64,000 bases of DNA from Zelopaecilomyces penicillatus (taxonomy: Eukaryota; Ascomycota; Sordariomycetes; Hypocreales; Pseudodiploosporaceae): assembly GCA_005765155.1 (NCBI GenBank), contig VCCP01000003.1, positions 1,426,001 through 1,490,000 of the forward strand, written 5' to 3'. The translations under genes and the position numbers were made by a program. The first letter of the stretch is position 1; the number at the start of each line of letters is the position of its first letter. Below, in pieces: positions 33,886-45,602 of the stretch. The notes beneath the pieces were generated by a model. The model worked only from the letters and a program-made list of their open reading frames with translations. It searched no databases and was not told where the DNA came from.

Positions 33886-36035
33886 CTATGATGTAGCACT
33901 GCCGTATTGGCCGTTGGTGTCTTGAAAACCGTGATCGTCTCCGTCGTGATGAAGCGTAATGCTGTTGAACTCACTGAAGGGATCCACGATTTCGTTTCCG
34001 GGAGTGGCTAAACCGCTGTCCAGGGGAACTCCCTTGATGTTCATCGATCTAGCTCCACTAATGTCCACGCTTTCGCTTTCTTTGACGTTTCTAAAGTTCA
34101 GGGTATCAATTCCACGACCCGCATGAGGAACAATAGGAGGCTTCATGTGGCGGATGAGAGCCCATTGGGTAGTGCGGAAGAAGGGGTGGCCCTTGATGTC
34201 AGAGGCACCCGCTCTGGCACCTAACCGTCGGTTTTCGTCCTTGATTAGGAGTTTTCTAATGAGCGACTTGCAAAGACTAGAGTTGAGGGAAAGTGTTAGC
34301 CAAACAAATATGCTCTCCTTGAAACTATACACGACCGGGTTCCTTTATGGGAAAGCATGAGCACCTACTTTGAAATCTGAGGTGCACCGTTGTGGTCTGG
34401 GAATGGAATGTCTTCGCGAAGAATGTTGGCAAAGGTAGCATTCCTGTTCTTGCCCTTGAATGGGGTGGTGCCATATAGCATTTCGTAAATCAAAATGCCG
34501 AGGGTCCACCAATCCACCGCACTCGTGTGGCCGCTACCCTTAATGACTTCAGGTGCTATGTATTCTTCGGTTCCAACAAAGGAGTTGGTTCGGAAATCGG
34601 CGATACAGGATCTTGTGTCGATGGTCGGAAGGGCGTCGGTTCTAGCTCCGTTTTTGCCAACAATCATTGTTGGCTTACCGCCCGAGCCAGACTGCTTGGA
34701 CAAGTCAAAATCGGAAAGCATGATGTGGCCGGATTGGTGGAGCAGGATGTCTAGATATCCAGTCAGCAAGAAGGAAGAAAGAACAGGGACTGAGAAAGAC
34801 TTACTCTCAGGCTTCAAATCTCGGTAAATGAAGCCCATCAGGTGCAGATACTCCAATGCGGCAGTAACCTCGGCGGCATAGAAGCGTGCATCTTCTTCGG
34901 GTATGCACTTTCCCGGGCGTGTTTGAAGAGCGCGGAAGAACTCTCCACCGCTACAATATTCCATACACAGATATAAATGTTCGTCAGACTGAAATGAGTG
35001 GTAGAGGGTAACGATAAATGGATGATTGCTGGTGGCCAGAATTTCTTGTTCGGCGAGAGCTCGCTTGATCTTGTTACGCTTAATCATCTCCTTCTTGCTC
35101 AGAACTTTAAGCAGACAAGCATTGTCAGCATTGGGGATTTAGTCGTGCCGGAATGATGTGATGGGCTTACCTTTCATGGCATAGAGCCTGCTGCTCTTCT
35201 TCTCCCTCACCAGATATACCTTTCCGACATCTCCCTTGCCAATGAGCTTAATTTTGTCGAAGCTGGCAGGGCCGACTTCAACGTTTCGAACTTTGATAGA
35301 GTTGGAGCTGTATGTCCTCCTGAAAGCCAAAGAGAGGTTTGGGACAGGCAGAGCCGCCAGAACATCCTCAGACTGGCCGAGGCCCGATGATGACTTTTTG
35401 GATAACCCTTGTTTGGGTTCTACAAGACCCAGTGAGCCTGTATTGGGGTCATGTAGGAGAGGATCCTTGCCCATCTCAGCAGTGCCTGGACGCTCACCAT
35501 CAGCCCCTCCCTTGCGCTCAGCGCTGGCAAAAAGTCCCTGGGCATTGGGAGCACTGGCAACCCTTCGTAGCCTGCGAGCCAATTCCTCCTTTGTCTCGCT
35601 GGTGGCCTGGTCGCTTTGGGTGCCATCCGGGCAAGAAATCTTCAGCGTGGGAGTGTCTGGGGGACTGGGAGGCACTGAGCCCTCGTTATGATGGCGCAAG
35701 CCAGGTTGGCCCTGATGTGCAAAGTAAGGGTTGGCATGGGCCGTAGGACTCAAGGCTTCCTCGATCTGATTGCCCTCGCTGGCAATGGTGTGGGCTCTAA
35801 GACGGCCAACGGTACTGCTGAAAAACTTGGTATGCCGGGATGGCTTGGACGAGGAAAGGTCGCTCCCGCCACTACCACCACCAATCGACGGCAAAACGGC
35901 ATTGCCCGACGACGAGCTGTTCTTTTCCTTATCGCTGCTACTACCGCTGCTAGCGGCGCTGTTCATGCGGAAGAAGTTGCGCAGGCGGTTGCTAACTTGG
36001 CCGCCGGTAGAGGCGCCAGCATTCTTGGAGGGCAT
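33886..36035 (-). CDS. nrc-2: AGC-family protein kinase NRC-2 (Fpk1/Kin82-like)
   Basis: Four exons (35171-36035, 34805-35104, 34369-34750, 33886-34276) give 645 residues. It is the NRC-2/Fpk1 kinase, which in yeast phosphorylates lipid flippases and in Neurospora represses conidiation. The first 255 residues are Ser/Gly/Pro-rich and disordered. The kinase domain starts with the glycine loop IGKGDVGKVYLV, then the Lys in YAMK, catalytic YRDLKPEN (Asp384), and the Mg-binding SDFDLSK in place of DFG. DFD is normal for this subfamily. A long insert precedes the activation-segment end FVGTEEYIAPEVI, also typical of NRC-2. The C-tail has LNFRNV and a hydrophobic-motif-like DPFSEFNSITL. Introns are 54-92 bp. 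Confidence 0.93.
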
Positions 36036-36065
36036 GATGACGTTGACGGTGCGTGGGTCGATGGG

Positions 36066-36118
36066 GATGGCGATGTCGATGTCGATGCCGCTGCCAATGT
36101 GTCGATGTCGATGTTGAT
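36066..36118. repeat. GATGTC-type hexamer repeats
   Basis: Imperfect tandem GATGTC/GATGTT words immediately upstream of the nrc-2 ATG, so they are probably transcribed in its 5' leader. Confidence 0.7.
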
Positions 36119-36410
36119 ATCGAGTGGGGGGACGAGAGAGTAAAGAGGGTAGGCGATTCTGTATGCTGAATCAATCAGGCAGCCGGTGCCATGGCTTTGG
36201 CGCAGCAGACAGATGGGCGCTGATGGAGAGACGGATGGAAAAGCAATGGAGAAGAAAGACGACGGTGAACGAAACAGGGCGTTGGACGGCGGATGCGGAG
36301 GGAAGTGTGAGGAGCGGAGGCGGCTCAGGTTGGCTGCGATTCTACAAAGGTGCGGGAGCGAGCCAGCATGGAAGGGCTAGCGGAGGGTCAGTGAGCGAGA
36401 CAGCCTGCAG

Positions 36411-36567
36411 AGGTACCTGCTGAGCCTGCATTTACTGTACCTGCCTACTGTCTCTGTATGCCTCTACAGGTGTGCGAAAGGCAGGAACAGAGATCTCGGG
36501 CAGGTAGTGGGGTACCTACTTACAGGTACTGTAGGCACTGCCTTTCAGTGGGGTCCCTGTAGGTACA
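36411..36567. promoter_or_regulatory. cluster of CAGGTA/TACCTG words
   Basis: At least six instances in both orientations: AGGTACCT (36411), TGTACCTG (36436), CTACAGGT (36464), CAGGTAG (36501), GGTACCTACT (36511), TACAGGTACTGTAGG (36521) and CTGTAGGTACA (36557). The density suggests a binding-site array or a decayed tandem repeat about 400-530 bp upstream of the nrc-2 start. Confidence 0.4.
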
Positions 36568-38276
36568 ACGCTGGAACTCACTCAGGTCGCTGACCAACTG
36601 GCCTATCTCGGCGCGGCGCAAGGGTGAAGGAAAGCTGGAGACTACTAGTTGCTAGTGGACGGGTCAATGGGCCTGAGGCACCGATGGCTGTTTCTTTTTC
36701 TTGGTCTTGTTCTTGTTCTTTTTCTTTTTCTTCTTCCCTATAATTTCTAGAGTTTGTGACTTTCAATCATGTCAGATGATGGCCTTTTCTATCTACAGTT
36801 ACGTTGCATAGGTACTTTCGTGCACCGCTCGTGCAAAAGAAGGACAGACAGTTGGCAGAGTCGCTGCTAGATATCGTGAGCAAAGCTTCAGAGGACCATG
36901 TTGGGGGCCAGCATAGCCAAGAACCCACTATTAGTCCACTAAAAAATCCGCAGCACCCTCAACGCCCTGCGCACGCTACATCCACCAACAAGCCTCCCCC
37001 ATTGTTCTGCCCATCCATCCCGTGCAAAAGGTACCTTAGCACGCAGGCATTAATGTACTCACTAACAGACGCCAGAGACATCTTCAAGGGCGATGTGCTG
37101 CAATCTATCAAAAGCCCAGATTATAGGCCTCTAAAGTCTTATTCCCCAGTACTACTTTAAGTCAAGAGTTTATACTGTTGTGAAACAGCAAAGACAACAA
37201 CAACCACGTAGGCAATGCATGCAAGATGCACCAACAGAAGAAAGAAGGAAAACTACGCAAACCAAATATGGGCTGTGTTTTGTGTTTGGTGGAGGAGAGG
37301 GAGAAGGAGAGGGTACCGCCAAGCTTACAAACCAAACATTTGTGTCTGTGGTTTTTATGATACATAGCATAGAATACGGATACTATCGAAACTGCATTGT
37401 GATAATACGGATACGGGGGGCTTGCGGGAGTACGGATGCCCATTCTACGGAGTTAAGGGGATACTCGCGCCTCGTACAGAATGGTGTAATAATTCGTCCT
37501 CATGCAGGTCTGGTCTTGTCTTGCCTCCCAACTGGCAAACCCCTGTCGTCCCGCGCATGCCGCAAAGCTTGGCCCAAGGCTATTGCTATTATTATTCAAG
37601 CGTCCATAAAGGCCCAGCGAGTGATGAAAGTCCAATGACTACCTCGTCAATTCATACAACTACAAGGTGTAGGTATGTAATCCTCTCGCCCTTGTACGAG
37701 CAATTAAACATACCGGCCCCAAATCCTGGTAGCGCCACAACAAATGATGTAATGACCCCATATTCTTTCTCCCTCACTCCGTTTCGCTCCGGCAATAATT
37801 ACCACGGATTTAGGCTACGATCCTATCCGATCCCTTTGCGCCATCAAACCATCCAGTCCAGGGTGGTGCGAATGAATGAAGTGACCCAGGAATTATTAGG
37901 ACGCAATGCAAGGCTCGCTTGCATAACATTGTTGTCTGTCCTGATTCGCCAATTCATATAATATTCCATTCCTCCAGACCAGAGAGTGAGATGTGATTCT
38001 CGATTTCACAGCAGTCTGTCTCGTTTTTAGGCGAATTGGCTTGTTGATATGTCACGTCGAATAAATAGCAGCAGTGAGAAAATTACCCAGTATAATTACT
38101 GACTGACTGGTATATATGTCAGCGTGCATGCACTTTACATCTTTTTTGGCGCCTATGCTCACCTATCTCAAGAGGGCATTCTGCAGCATGTCGTCAACTA
38201 TGCTTCCCCTGCCTCATTCTGTGACAAATGTCTCCTCTGTATTAGTTTTGTATTTTACATGTCCATCATTTATACG

Positions 38277-39533
38277 TCAGTCATCATAGATTGGCGTATC
38301 CGAGTCATCGTCTGGAAGATTCTCATTCCTCCGTATCAGCAATTCTTTCAGTTTCCGCCTATTATTCTTCCACGTCACAATATCCTCCAGCTCCTGGTCC
38401 TGTATTGAAGGCGTCACCTGCTGTCCACTCTCATCCATCAGATAGTCAGCAATCACCATCTCATCGCCGTCCCCTCCCGCGCCGCTATGAATCCCAGTGT
38501 TCTGCGGTCCATCCCCAACGTGCCAGCTAAACGGCACCAGATGCACCTCCTCAACATGTGCCCGAAAAGCCCACGCGTCTGGAAAAGTAACACTAGGACT
38601 AGCCGTGTCGACGGCAGTAGAGGAGGAGGAGTAGGAAGAGGGGGACTTCACGCTCTCACATTTACCCCAGCGACAAGCCATGGCTGTTCCTAGATCATTG
38701 TCATCGCGCATGTGGACAATGTATACATGCCGCCGTAGCGTTTCTAGGTTGTGAAGTTCTGCCTTGCAGCCAGCCCACTCGCAAAGGAAGGCGACGAAAG
38801 GCGTGTCAAGCGTGTGGTAGATGAGACATGGAGGAGATGAGGACTTTGGTGGTCGTCCCCGGCGTTTCGCGAGGCTTGAAGAGGGCGGTTTTGGCGCCTT
38901 TATCTGGCGAGCTGCCCGTGCCTGTGCTGTATCGCTAGAGGTAGCCTTCAAGCTGTGCTTCCTGTCATCGCTGCCTCGCATTTTGGCGTAAGACATGCCT
39001 CGCTTCCAACCCCTTGGCCGTCCGCGATGTATGAGTGCCGCCTGATCTGCCGGCGTAGTTGCTGATGAAGAAGGTGAATCCCCAGGCGTACTTGATGCAG
39101 CGAGGGCTATGTTTGATGTGTTCTTTAAGATATGCCGCCGTGGCAGCAAAAGGTCTGAGATGATGGGCCCAGCCGCATCGTCCTCGCTCACGTCCTCCCC
39201 TTCCTCCTCGTTCTCGTCCTCCTCGTCCTCCTGCTCAGGAACAAACTGCACCGAGTTCCGCGTCTGCGCTGATGGGCTTTTCAAAATCACCGCTATTCGA
39301 TGCTCTCTCGACGGGCGGCCTGCGATAGGTCTGGCAACTTTACCAAATTTGGTTGCCGTTGGAGCAGTCGTCGTCGACGCGCCAAAGACTGGTGTTGCTG
39401 CCGACAACGGATCCTCAGAGTCAAGACTGTTCACAGACGAGGCGTCGTCCATGTCTGGCCGCGTCTCTTTACCAGCTGCCTGGCCAGGCCGCAGTGGAGG
39501 CAGCCAGCTGCGTGGGTAACCGTAGGAAGCCAT
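38277..39533 (-). CDS. AT-hook and C2H2 zinc-finger protein
   Basis: Single exon; the ATG at 39533 gives 418 residues (MASYGYPRSWLPPLRPG). The open frame extends upstream but starts with GTG and crosses a 12-nt tandem repeat. It carries an AT-hook (KRRGRPPKSSS) and two C2H2-type units: CEWAGCKAELHNLETLRRHV with following HMRD, and CRWGKCESVKS with the later AWAFRAHVEEVH. An acidic stretch (EQEDEEDENEEEGEDVSEDD) and a polar linker precede them. It is probably a nuclear DNA-binding or chromatin-associated protein; I do not recognise a characterised orthologue. A small acidic tail (NLPDDDSDTPIYDD) ends it. Confidence 0.72.
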   Translation of the reverse strand: MASYGYPRSWLPPLRPGQAAGKETRPDMDDASSVNSLDSEDPLSAATPVFGASTTTAPTATKFGKVARPIAGRPSREHRIAVILKSPSAQTRNSVQFVPEQEDEEDENEEEGEDVSEDDAAGPIISDLLLPRRHILKNTSNIALAASSTPGDSPSSSATTPADQAALIHRGRPRGWKRGMSYAKMRGSDDRKHSLKATSSDTAQARAARQIKAPKPPSSSLAKRRGRPPKSSSPPCLIYHTLDTPFVAFLCEWAGCKAELHNLETLRRHVYIVHMRDDNDLGTAMACRWGKCESVKSPSSYSSSSTAVDTASPSVTFPDAWAFRAHVEEVHLVPFSWHVGDGPQNTGIHSGAGGDGDEMVIADYLMDESGQQVTPSIQDQELEDIVTWKNNRRKLKELLIRRNENLPDDDSDTPIYDD

Positions 39534-40568
39534 GGTTTGAACCCGTTGGGACTGGTTGTGCAGCTGCAACACAGGTGGCAACACAGGTGGCAACACAATT
39601 GGCAGCGCGGTTGGATCAGGGTTTTGAGTGTCAAATATCGGTATGCATGTATGTGTTATCGCGTTAATCCCCCCCACTGCTCTGTAAGTGGACGATTGTA
39701 GCGCTGTTAGGCCCACTTTTTGCCATCATTACAGTGCGCTTGTCGCCTGTAGCCATCTCTACCCCAGTCTTCATAGGAGGGGCCCCTTTATCAGATTCAA
39801 CAGCGATTCTCATCACTTTGGATGATGGGAAACGTGCTTCACCGATTCGGTGCTCTACCGTGTAAATAATTGTAAACTTGTACAAACTTTGGGCTATAAA
39901 GACCGAGGACAGCTCGGAAGTCGGCAGAAGCAACTCCCCCATGTCTCAACTCTCAAGCCACCCCCGAGCATTCCGTACCTATTCACACTCATTAACGCCT
40001 TTCTTTCATCGATACTTCATCCCCTTCTTTACTCACATAGGTATTCACACCAATGTCAAAGGTCATACTCAGCCCACCTCACTCCCAAACCCTATTTCTC
40101 ATCCAGGAAACTTCCACACACACACACAGTGCAATTAACTCACCCATTCACTCACAGCAAAGCTAAACCAAACCAAACACCCATCATCGTCATCAACCGA
40201 CCTGACTTCTAGGCCTCCTCGGCCCGCACGGCATGCAGCCTGCTTTATAATCCGATACCCACAAAGGCCTTTTACCCTGCTGCAACGCCATTTCACACAG
40301 GATGGCCGCATCCCAAACCGACTTTCATTAGCAATCGAGTCGTAGTCTCGCGCGCGCGTAAAAGGAACCGTGTTCTCTTTTAGCTAGTTTCTACGTATAT
40401 GCATCTCTATATAATACCATCAAGATTCCACTTACTACAGAAGCTTGACATCATCATCACCACCATCACCACTTTTTACTACCCCAGCAACTCCCTCTTA
40501 CATAGTATAACACACAGGCCCCCCACACTCTCCACAGTCAAATCCATCTCCATAATCCTCCACCCACA
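39534..40568. other. 1.0 kb divergent spacer
   Basis: Shared upstream region of the zinc-finger gene (minus) and the SDR gene (plus). It has a short tandem repeat at 39566-39597, a CA run near 40120, and C-rich leader sequence before the SDR start. No gene was recognised. Confidence 0.5.
39566..39597. repeat. 12-nt tandem repeat (GCAACACAGGTG)
   Basis: Two full copies and a partial third, just upstream of the chosen zinc-finger start. If translation began further upstream it would encode VLPPVLPP. Confidence 0.85.
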
Positions 40569-41530
40569 ATGGCACCGCCCTTTTACGCCATCGTCCTCGG
40601 CGCCGGTTCCGGCACCGGCCGTGCCGTCGCCCTCCGGTTCGCCCAAGCCGCCTACTCCGTCGTCCTCCTCTCCCGCAGCGCCTCCAGCCACCAGCCCATT
40701 GTTGATGAGATCCGGGCCGCAGGCGGCTCCGCCTTTGGAATTTCCTCTGATGCCTCCGACCCAGCTGCCGTCGATGCCGCGTTTGATCAGATTGCCCGCG
40801 AGCTGCCCGGCGCCAAGCTCGCCGCTGCCGTGTTCAACGGTAATGCTGGGTTTGCGATAAAGCCGTTTTTGGAGATGAAACCGGAGGATTTGGACGTTAG
40901 TTTGAATACTGCTGCGTGAGTCTTTTCTCTTTTCTCTCCACAATATCATCTCCCTTCCTCCGTCGTTGTCGTTATGGCCATAAGCCATATCATCCACAAT
41001 ATTAAGAACACCAGCTAACACACACTCCCACCTACAGCAAAGGCCTCTTCTACTTCGCCCAAAAGACTATCCCCCACCTCCTCGACGCCGTCCCCTCATC
41101 CCCTCATCCCCCATCCCTCATCGTCACCGGCGCCACCGCCTCCCTTCGCGGCTCCGCCCGCTTCTCCACTTTCGCCGCTGGCAAGTTTGCCCAGCGAGGC
41201 ATCACCCAGTCCCTCGCCCGCGAGTTTGGCCCCAAAGGTGTTCACGTTGCCCTCGCTATCATCGACGGTGGCATTGATACGCCCTGGGGTAAGGCCTCTG
41301 CCAACAATGACGGCGTTGAGGACGGCAAAATTAAACCCGAAGCTGTACGTGTTACATCTCTCCATATAAAAAATCCCATCTCCCCATATCCCCCCCGCCC
41401 TCTTCTTTAATTCGACACAAGTAGCTGACTCGGTCTCTAGATCGCAGAGAGCTACTGGAATCTACACACTCAGCATCGCTCTGCCTTTACACATGAGCTG
41501 GATATCCGACCTTTTGTGGAGAAGTTCTAA
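40569..41530 (+). CDS. short-chain dehydrogenase/reductase with Tyr-to-Phe active site
   Basis: Three exons (40569-40915, 41038-41344, 41441-41530) give 247 residues. It is a classical-length SDR: cofactor loop LGAGSGTGRAVALRFA near residues 10-22, the NAG-like block FNGNAGF, Ser in VTGATASLRG (Ser151), and downstream FGPKGVHVALAIIDGGIDTP. The usual YxxxK catalytic pair is FAAGK at 161-165, so the catalytic Tyr is replaced by Phe while Lys165 stays. Relatives with FAxxK exist in bacteria and fungi, so this is probably a subfamily trait rather than damage. Substrate unknown. The CDS is GC-rich at the 5' end, and the first intron has a CTAACA branch. Confidence 0.85.
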
Positions 41531-41844
41531 GAAGTCTGTATCTCAAAGGATATATAATGAATTAATGATACACTCTCTGATCTATATTGCAAGATTGGAA
41601 TCTTTTACTTCTGTAATTTCTCACCATATCATGTCAGATCATTTGTGACCGCTCCATGAACAATAGCACACTAATGAATTAGTACACACTAGTAGGAAAT
41701 AATGATAGTTGATGAACAAGTAAATTAATCGTAGTACACGTTAAATGCAGTTGCTAGACAGCCAGCTAAATACAAATCATTATCAAATCATGGCTCATCA
41801 CTGTCAATTTTCACCATGCCAAGTCATAAAAGACTCGCATTTCT
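41531..41844. other. AT-rich convergent 3' spacer
   Basis: Lies between the 3' ends of the SDR gene (plus) and the SMP/C2 gene (minus). Strongly AT-rich; nothing recognised. Confidence 0.5.
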
Positions 41845-44800
41845 TCAGACTTCTGTCTCAACATCTGGTTTCCTCCCATCCAAAGCACCAAGGTTCGTCA
41901 TTTTCCTTGCTGCAAACTTGGTCTCATTGACCGCAAACTGCATGTTGCGCATGGGGCGCCACTGCATCAGACCCCGATGTTTGCGATGCAAGTCTCGGCT
42001 GCGTGTCCTGTACTCTTTCAAGGCTTTGATGGGGTTTTTGCTACTGCTTGTCTTTGTAGATATATCGGTGGCGTCGGTTTGACGGCTATCCATGGATGCG
42101 CGTTCATTGGCTTCGCTACTTTCTGATGGATTCGATGGGTCAGTCTCGGCATCCTGAATGCCAAGATCAGGGTCGTCGTCGTCGTCGTCGTCGTCGTCGT
42201 GTTCATCCTCATCAAAGTCATCATATTCCTCACTATCTTGTGCATTGCTTGCTTTTCTGGCCATCAGCTCGGCCGGATCCTCACCAAAGGCACCGCTCCA
42301 GTCAGTGCCGTCCTTGGCAAGCCATCTCTCCTTCTCTTTTGGATCCGCTCGAGCCAACACGTCTCGGCCCTGTGTAAGAGATTCATCATGCAACTTTTGA
42401 ATGACAGGAGGGACTTCGGTCTGCACCTCCTGTTGACGTACTCCCTCAGCATAGCAAGCCTCCCATGTCTCAATGGTCTCGCGTGAGTCGTTATCGCTAA
42501 CGAACCGGATGTGATCGGTATCAGTGCCAGGGGAGAAACGGCCCCTGAATCGCACACGTCCAATCTCTTCGATATCCATGTCGGGAATGCTTGCAAAATT
42601 CTCTTGAGTGATATAATTCTGCGACAAGCGCAGACCATTGTCACATCTAAAGAGAGGAATGTCAAATTCTTGCTCCTCGCCATCGACCAACTCCAAAAGC
42701 CACAGGGCAGCAAAAGCATCGGCATGCCGCTTCCCAGAGGGATAAAACTCGAAGAAAATGGGCGAACTATATCGGTGACGAACAGGCAGTCGAACCCTAT
42801 CATTTCCTTCGTGGTTTCGAATATCAATCGTCATGCCGTCTTCTCCCTTTGTCGATAGGTCCTTCTTCAGGGTGGCTGACGAGCCACCAGTGCGCAACTT
42901 GAGACGTGCCTTGTTTGCAGAATTATAATTGGTAGCAACAATGGAATCAGAGAGGAACTCAAATGTGCCAATGTCCCAACCCAGCTGAGGTGGAGGGAGT
43001 CTGAGCTCGACAGAGCGGAAGAGTAGAGAAATTCGAATGCGGCCGAATCCAATACCACCATCCAGGGGATACCAACGGGTGGCTTCGCTGCTGCTTTGCA
43101 TAATGTCGGAGAGTTTCAGCGGCACGACGCCAATAAGCGGATCGTGCTGCCTGTTTCGAGAATCACGCACTGCAACCGTGATGATACATGATCTCCAATC
43201 TCGAATAAACTTTTCGGTACCAGCGTTGAAGATAGGCTGTGACGAGACGACCTTTGTACGGGTCTTGTATACCAAATCGTCATTCACCAAAATGGTGCAG
43301 TAAGAACTTGGCAGCTTCTTGCTTTGCTCTTCCTTGACTTCACCTGCCTCTGGTCTAGCAGGCTCATATTCTTTGCCCTTTCGATTGCCGTTGGAGCCCT
43401 TGATATTCGCCAACTCCAGACCAACAATCTGATGAACAACGACGCTGAGAACGCCGGATGGCCAGAGAGGATCAGGGGGGGTGTGCTCGACAGCATCTTC
43501 CTCCGCTGATTCAATGGTGCCCTTTTCATCTTGGAACTCTGGATTTTCGCGAAGCTCCTTCGGCAGATTGACATTCTTACCGTCAGTGCGAAGGGCCTTG
43601 CGGAACTGGGTCTTGCCAAAGAAGCCAACCTCCCAATGAAGCTCACCAGGCATGCTGCTATCGGCCTTGACACCACGTAGCTTTGAGACTTGAGGAAACA
43701 TCTTACCAGGGTGCTGGATGAGCTTCTGGATGCTAAGCTCAACCTTGCCCACAACATCATCTGCAGAAGATCGATCACTGTCCCAGAGCTCCATGGAGAG
43801 CTGCTCATCAGCCTTGATGAGATCACTGGTCACCAGAAGGCCACAGCTCTCCTCGAATACAGGGTTGAGATCATCTTGAATAACACGGGTACAGAACTGG
43901 GGCTTTCCAAATTTGCTCCAGCTGATGGTAATGTATGGATCGGAGCCGCCTCCCTTGCTACCCCGCTGGTCCTGCTTGCTCAAAGCAGTCGCCTTGTGAA
44001 TTCTGATAAACATGACACCAAGGGCCAGAGTTTCCTTCTTAACATCATCTCCCTGGAGCATCTTGCTCATATCCAGGGTCAGACTCTTTGGTGCAACGTA
44101 CATGGATGCTGCAGCACCAATGGCCCAGTTAACAAAGTTGGAAATCAGGGGCAGATTAAGAATATTGACACCCTTTTCAATCATGGGCGTGCACCCAGCT
44201 TGGACATTTGGGACGCCCATAAGCGTCACTGTCATTGTCTTGAGGAATGGTGGATCAGGAGTCAGCTGCAGCCGGATACGGGCTGTGGCAACCAAGCCAA
44301 CCAATTCGACCCAAATTGGCAAGGGAACGCCAAAGAGACCTTTAATTCCGAGATAGAAAACAAGTTGCATGCCCATATTTCGAGCTTTAGATGCGATATC
44401 TCCACCCGAAGGTTTGGCATGGTAAGCGACAGAAACTTCCAGGTTGTAGAAGGACCCGGCTTGCTCAACAGCGGCAAGCTCGTTGGGATCCATCTCTTTT
44501 TCATTTTGCTTGTGAATCTCGTCCTTGATATCCGTGACATGGGAGTCAGGTAGAGCCCTCATGTTCAGGATTCGAAGGGGATTGCTGCCCTGGGAAATGT
44601 CGGCCACCCGCACAGCCTCGATGATGCCAGGTACAGATGCTGCCATGACATCTTCCAAACTGTCTTTTCAGTTAGCCGTGCTATGCATGTGGACCTGTTG
44701 TATTTATCACTCACGTATCAGCAACAGCAGAGAACATCTCTGGGTTGATAAGACCCCAGACAATGCCAATTGCAGTATTCATCCACTCCACTGATTCAGG

Positions 44801-45602
44801 GATCAAATTGGCTGTGGCAGTCTCACCACGTTCCTGCTCACTAGCCCATTCTCCGTCACGTCCCTGTTTAATAAGATCCTTGGCCCAAAGATAAACACCA
44901 GAAGTAACGCAGAAGCCCAGAGGAATGAGACCCATAAGTCTGCCACCAAAAAGCCTACCAACAACAACAATGCCAAAAAAGATGCCAGCACACAGGATAT
45001 TTGCTCGGTTCTCAAGCGAAGCAAACATGGGCTCGTAACTCACAGATGGAGTCTTGTAGAACAACACTGATGTCTTTTCGCTCCGAATTGGAACGTCACT
45101 TGTTGATCCCGGCTGTACAGGTGCGGGAGGTGCTGTGATGTCCTGAGCATGACGGTACTCTTCTCCAGATTGCTTCGATGAGGTAGCAATGGTGGCAGGT
45201 TTGCCGAGGTTTTCATTAGGAATGGTAAGCTAAGTGAACAGGTATAATTAGCTCATGGCTACCCTTCTATAGGATTTGATGTTATTGGAGGGTTTGTATG
45301 AGAGGTCGTACCTTTGGATTGTCTGCAGCTTCCTCAAAGTCCATCTTTGTGTCACGAATCTCCACGTCCTTGCCTGTAACAGGGTCACGAACGGTGCGCG
45401 TGTCCTTTCTTTTCGCAGGAGCAGCAGATTGTTTGTTCGAGGCTTCAAAGTGCTGATTTCCCTGAGCATTATCTTCATCTATAACTGCATCACGCTCCTT
45501 TTTTTCGGAGTCTAGCCGTGCCATAAACTCCTTGATGTTTGGCACCCGGTTGCGGGCACTGTAGTGTTGCCCTGAGGGCACGACATGCTCGTCGACATCC
45601 AT
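41845..45602 (-). CDS. SMP/C2 lipid-transfer protein (tricalbin/Mug190-like)
   Basis: Three exons (45312-45602, 44715-45229, 41845-44659) give 1206 residues; I start at the ATG at 45602 (MDVDEHVVPSG). A hydrophobic hairpin at about 174-212 (NILCAGIFFGIVVVGRLFGG and LIPLGFCVTSGVYLW) should anchor it in the ER. An SMP-type lipid-binding domain follows (about 235-455, IRLQLTPDPPFLKTMTVTLM). Two C2 domains come next: about 485-600 (LGVMFIRIHKATALS, GSDPYITISW) and about 670-830 (GVLSVVVHQIVGLELANIKG). The tail is a disordered acidic segment with a nine-Asp run and a basic end. Tricalbin/extended-synaptotagmin proteins tether ER to plasma membrane and transfer lipid; the layout fits the fungal Mug190 type. 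Confidence 0.87.
42172..42201. repeat. (GTC)n microsatellite coding polyaspartate
   Basis: Trinucleotide repeat inside the SMP/C2 gene. On the coding strand it reads GAC codons for nine Asp in the acidic tail. Confidence 0.85.

Larger units (their letters stand above)
36036..38276. other. 2.2 kb upstream region of nrc-2
   Basis: Spacer between the nrc-2 start codon (minus) and the stop codon of the AT-hook/C2H2 gene (minus), so it holds a long nrc-2 promoter/leader. It includes GATGTC hexamer repeats just before the ATG and a cluster of CAGGTA/TACCTG words at 36411-36567. Open frames near 37162-37961 overlap on both strands and lack motifs; none is called. Confidence 0.55.

Noticed and set aside
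35236..36143. Long plus-strand open frames (up to 151 residues) opposite nrc-2
   Set aside because: They lie wholly antisense to the Ser/Gly-rich nrc-2 N-terminus, show repetitive composition and have no motif; the minus-strand kinase explains the sequence.
43690..44553. 287-residue plus-strand frame opposite the SMP/C2 gene
   Set aside because: Fully antisense to the conserved SMP and C2 coding sequence, with no recognisable domain.
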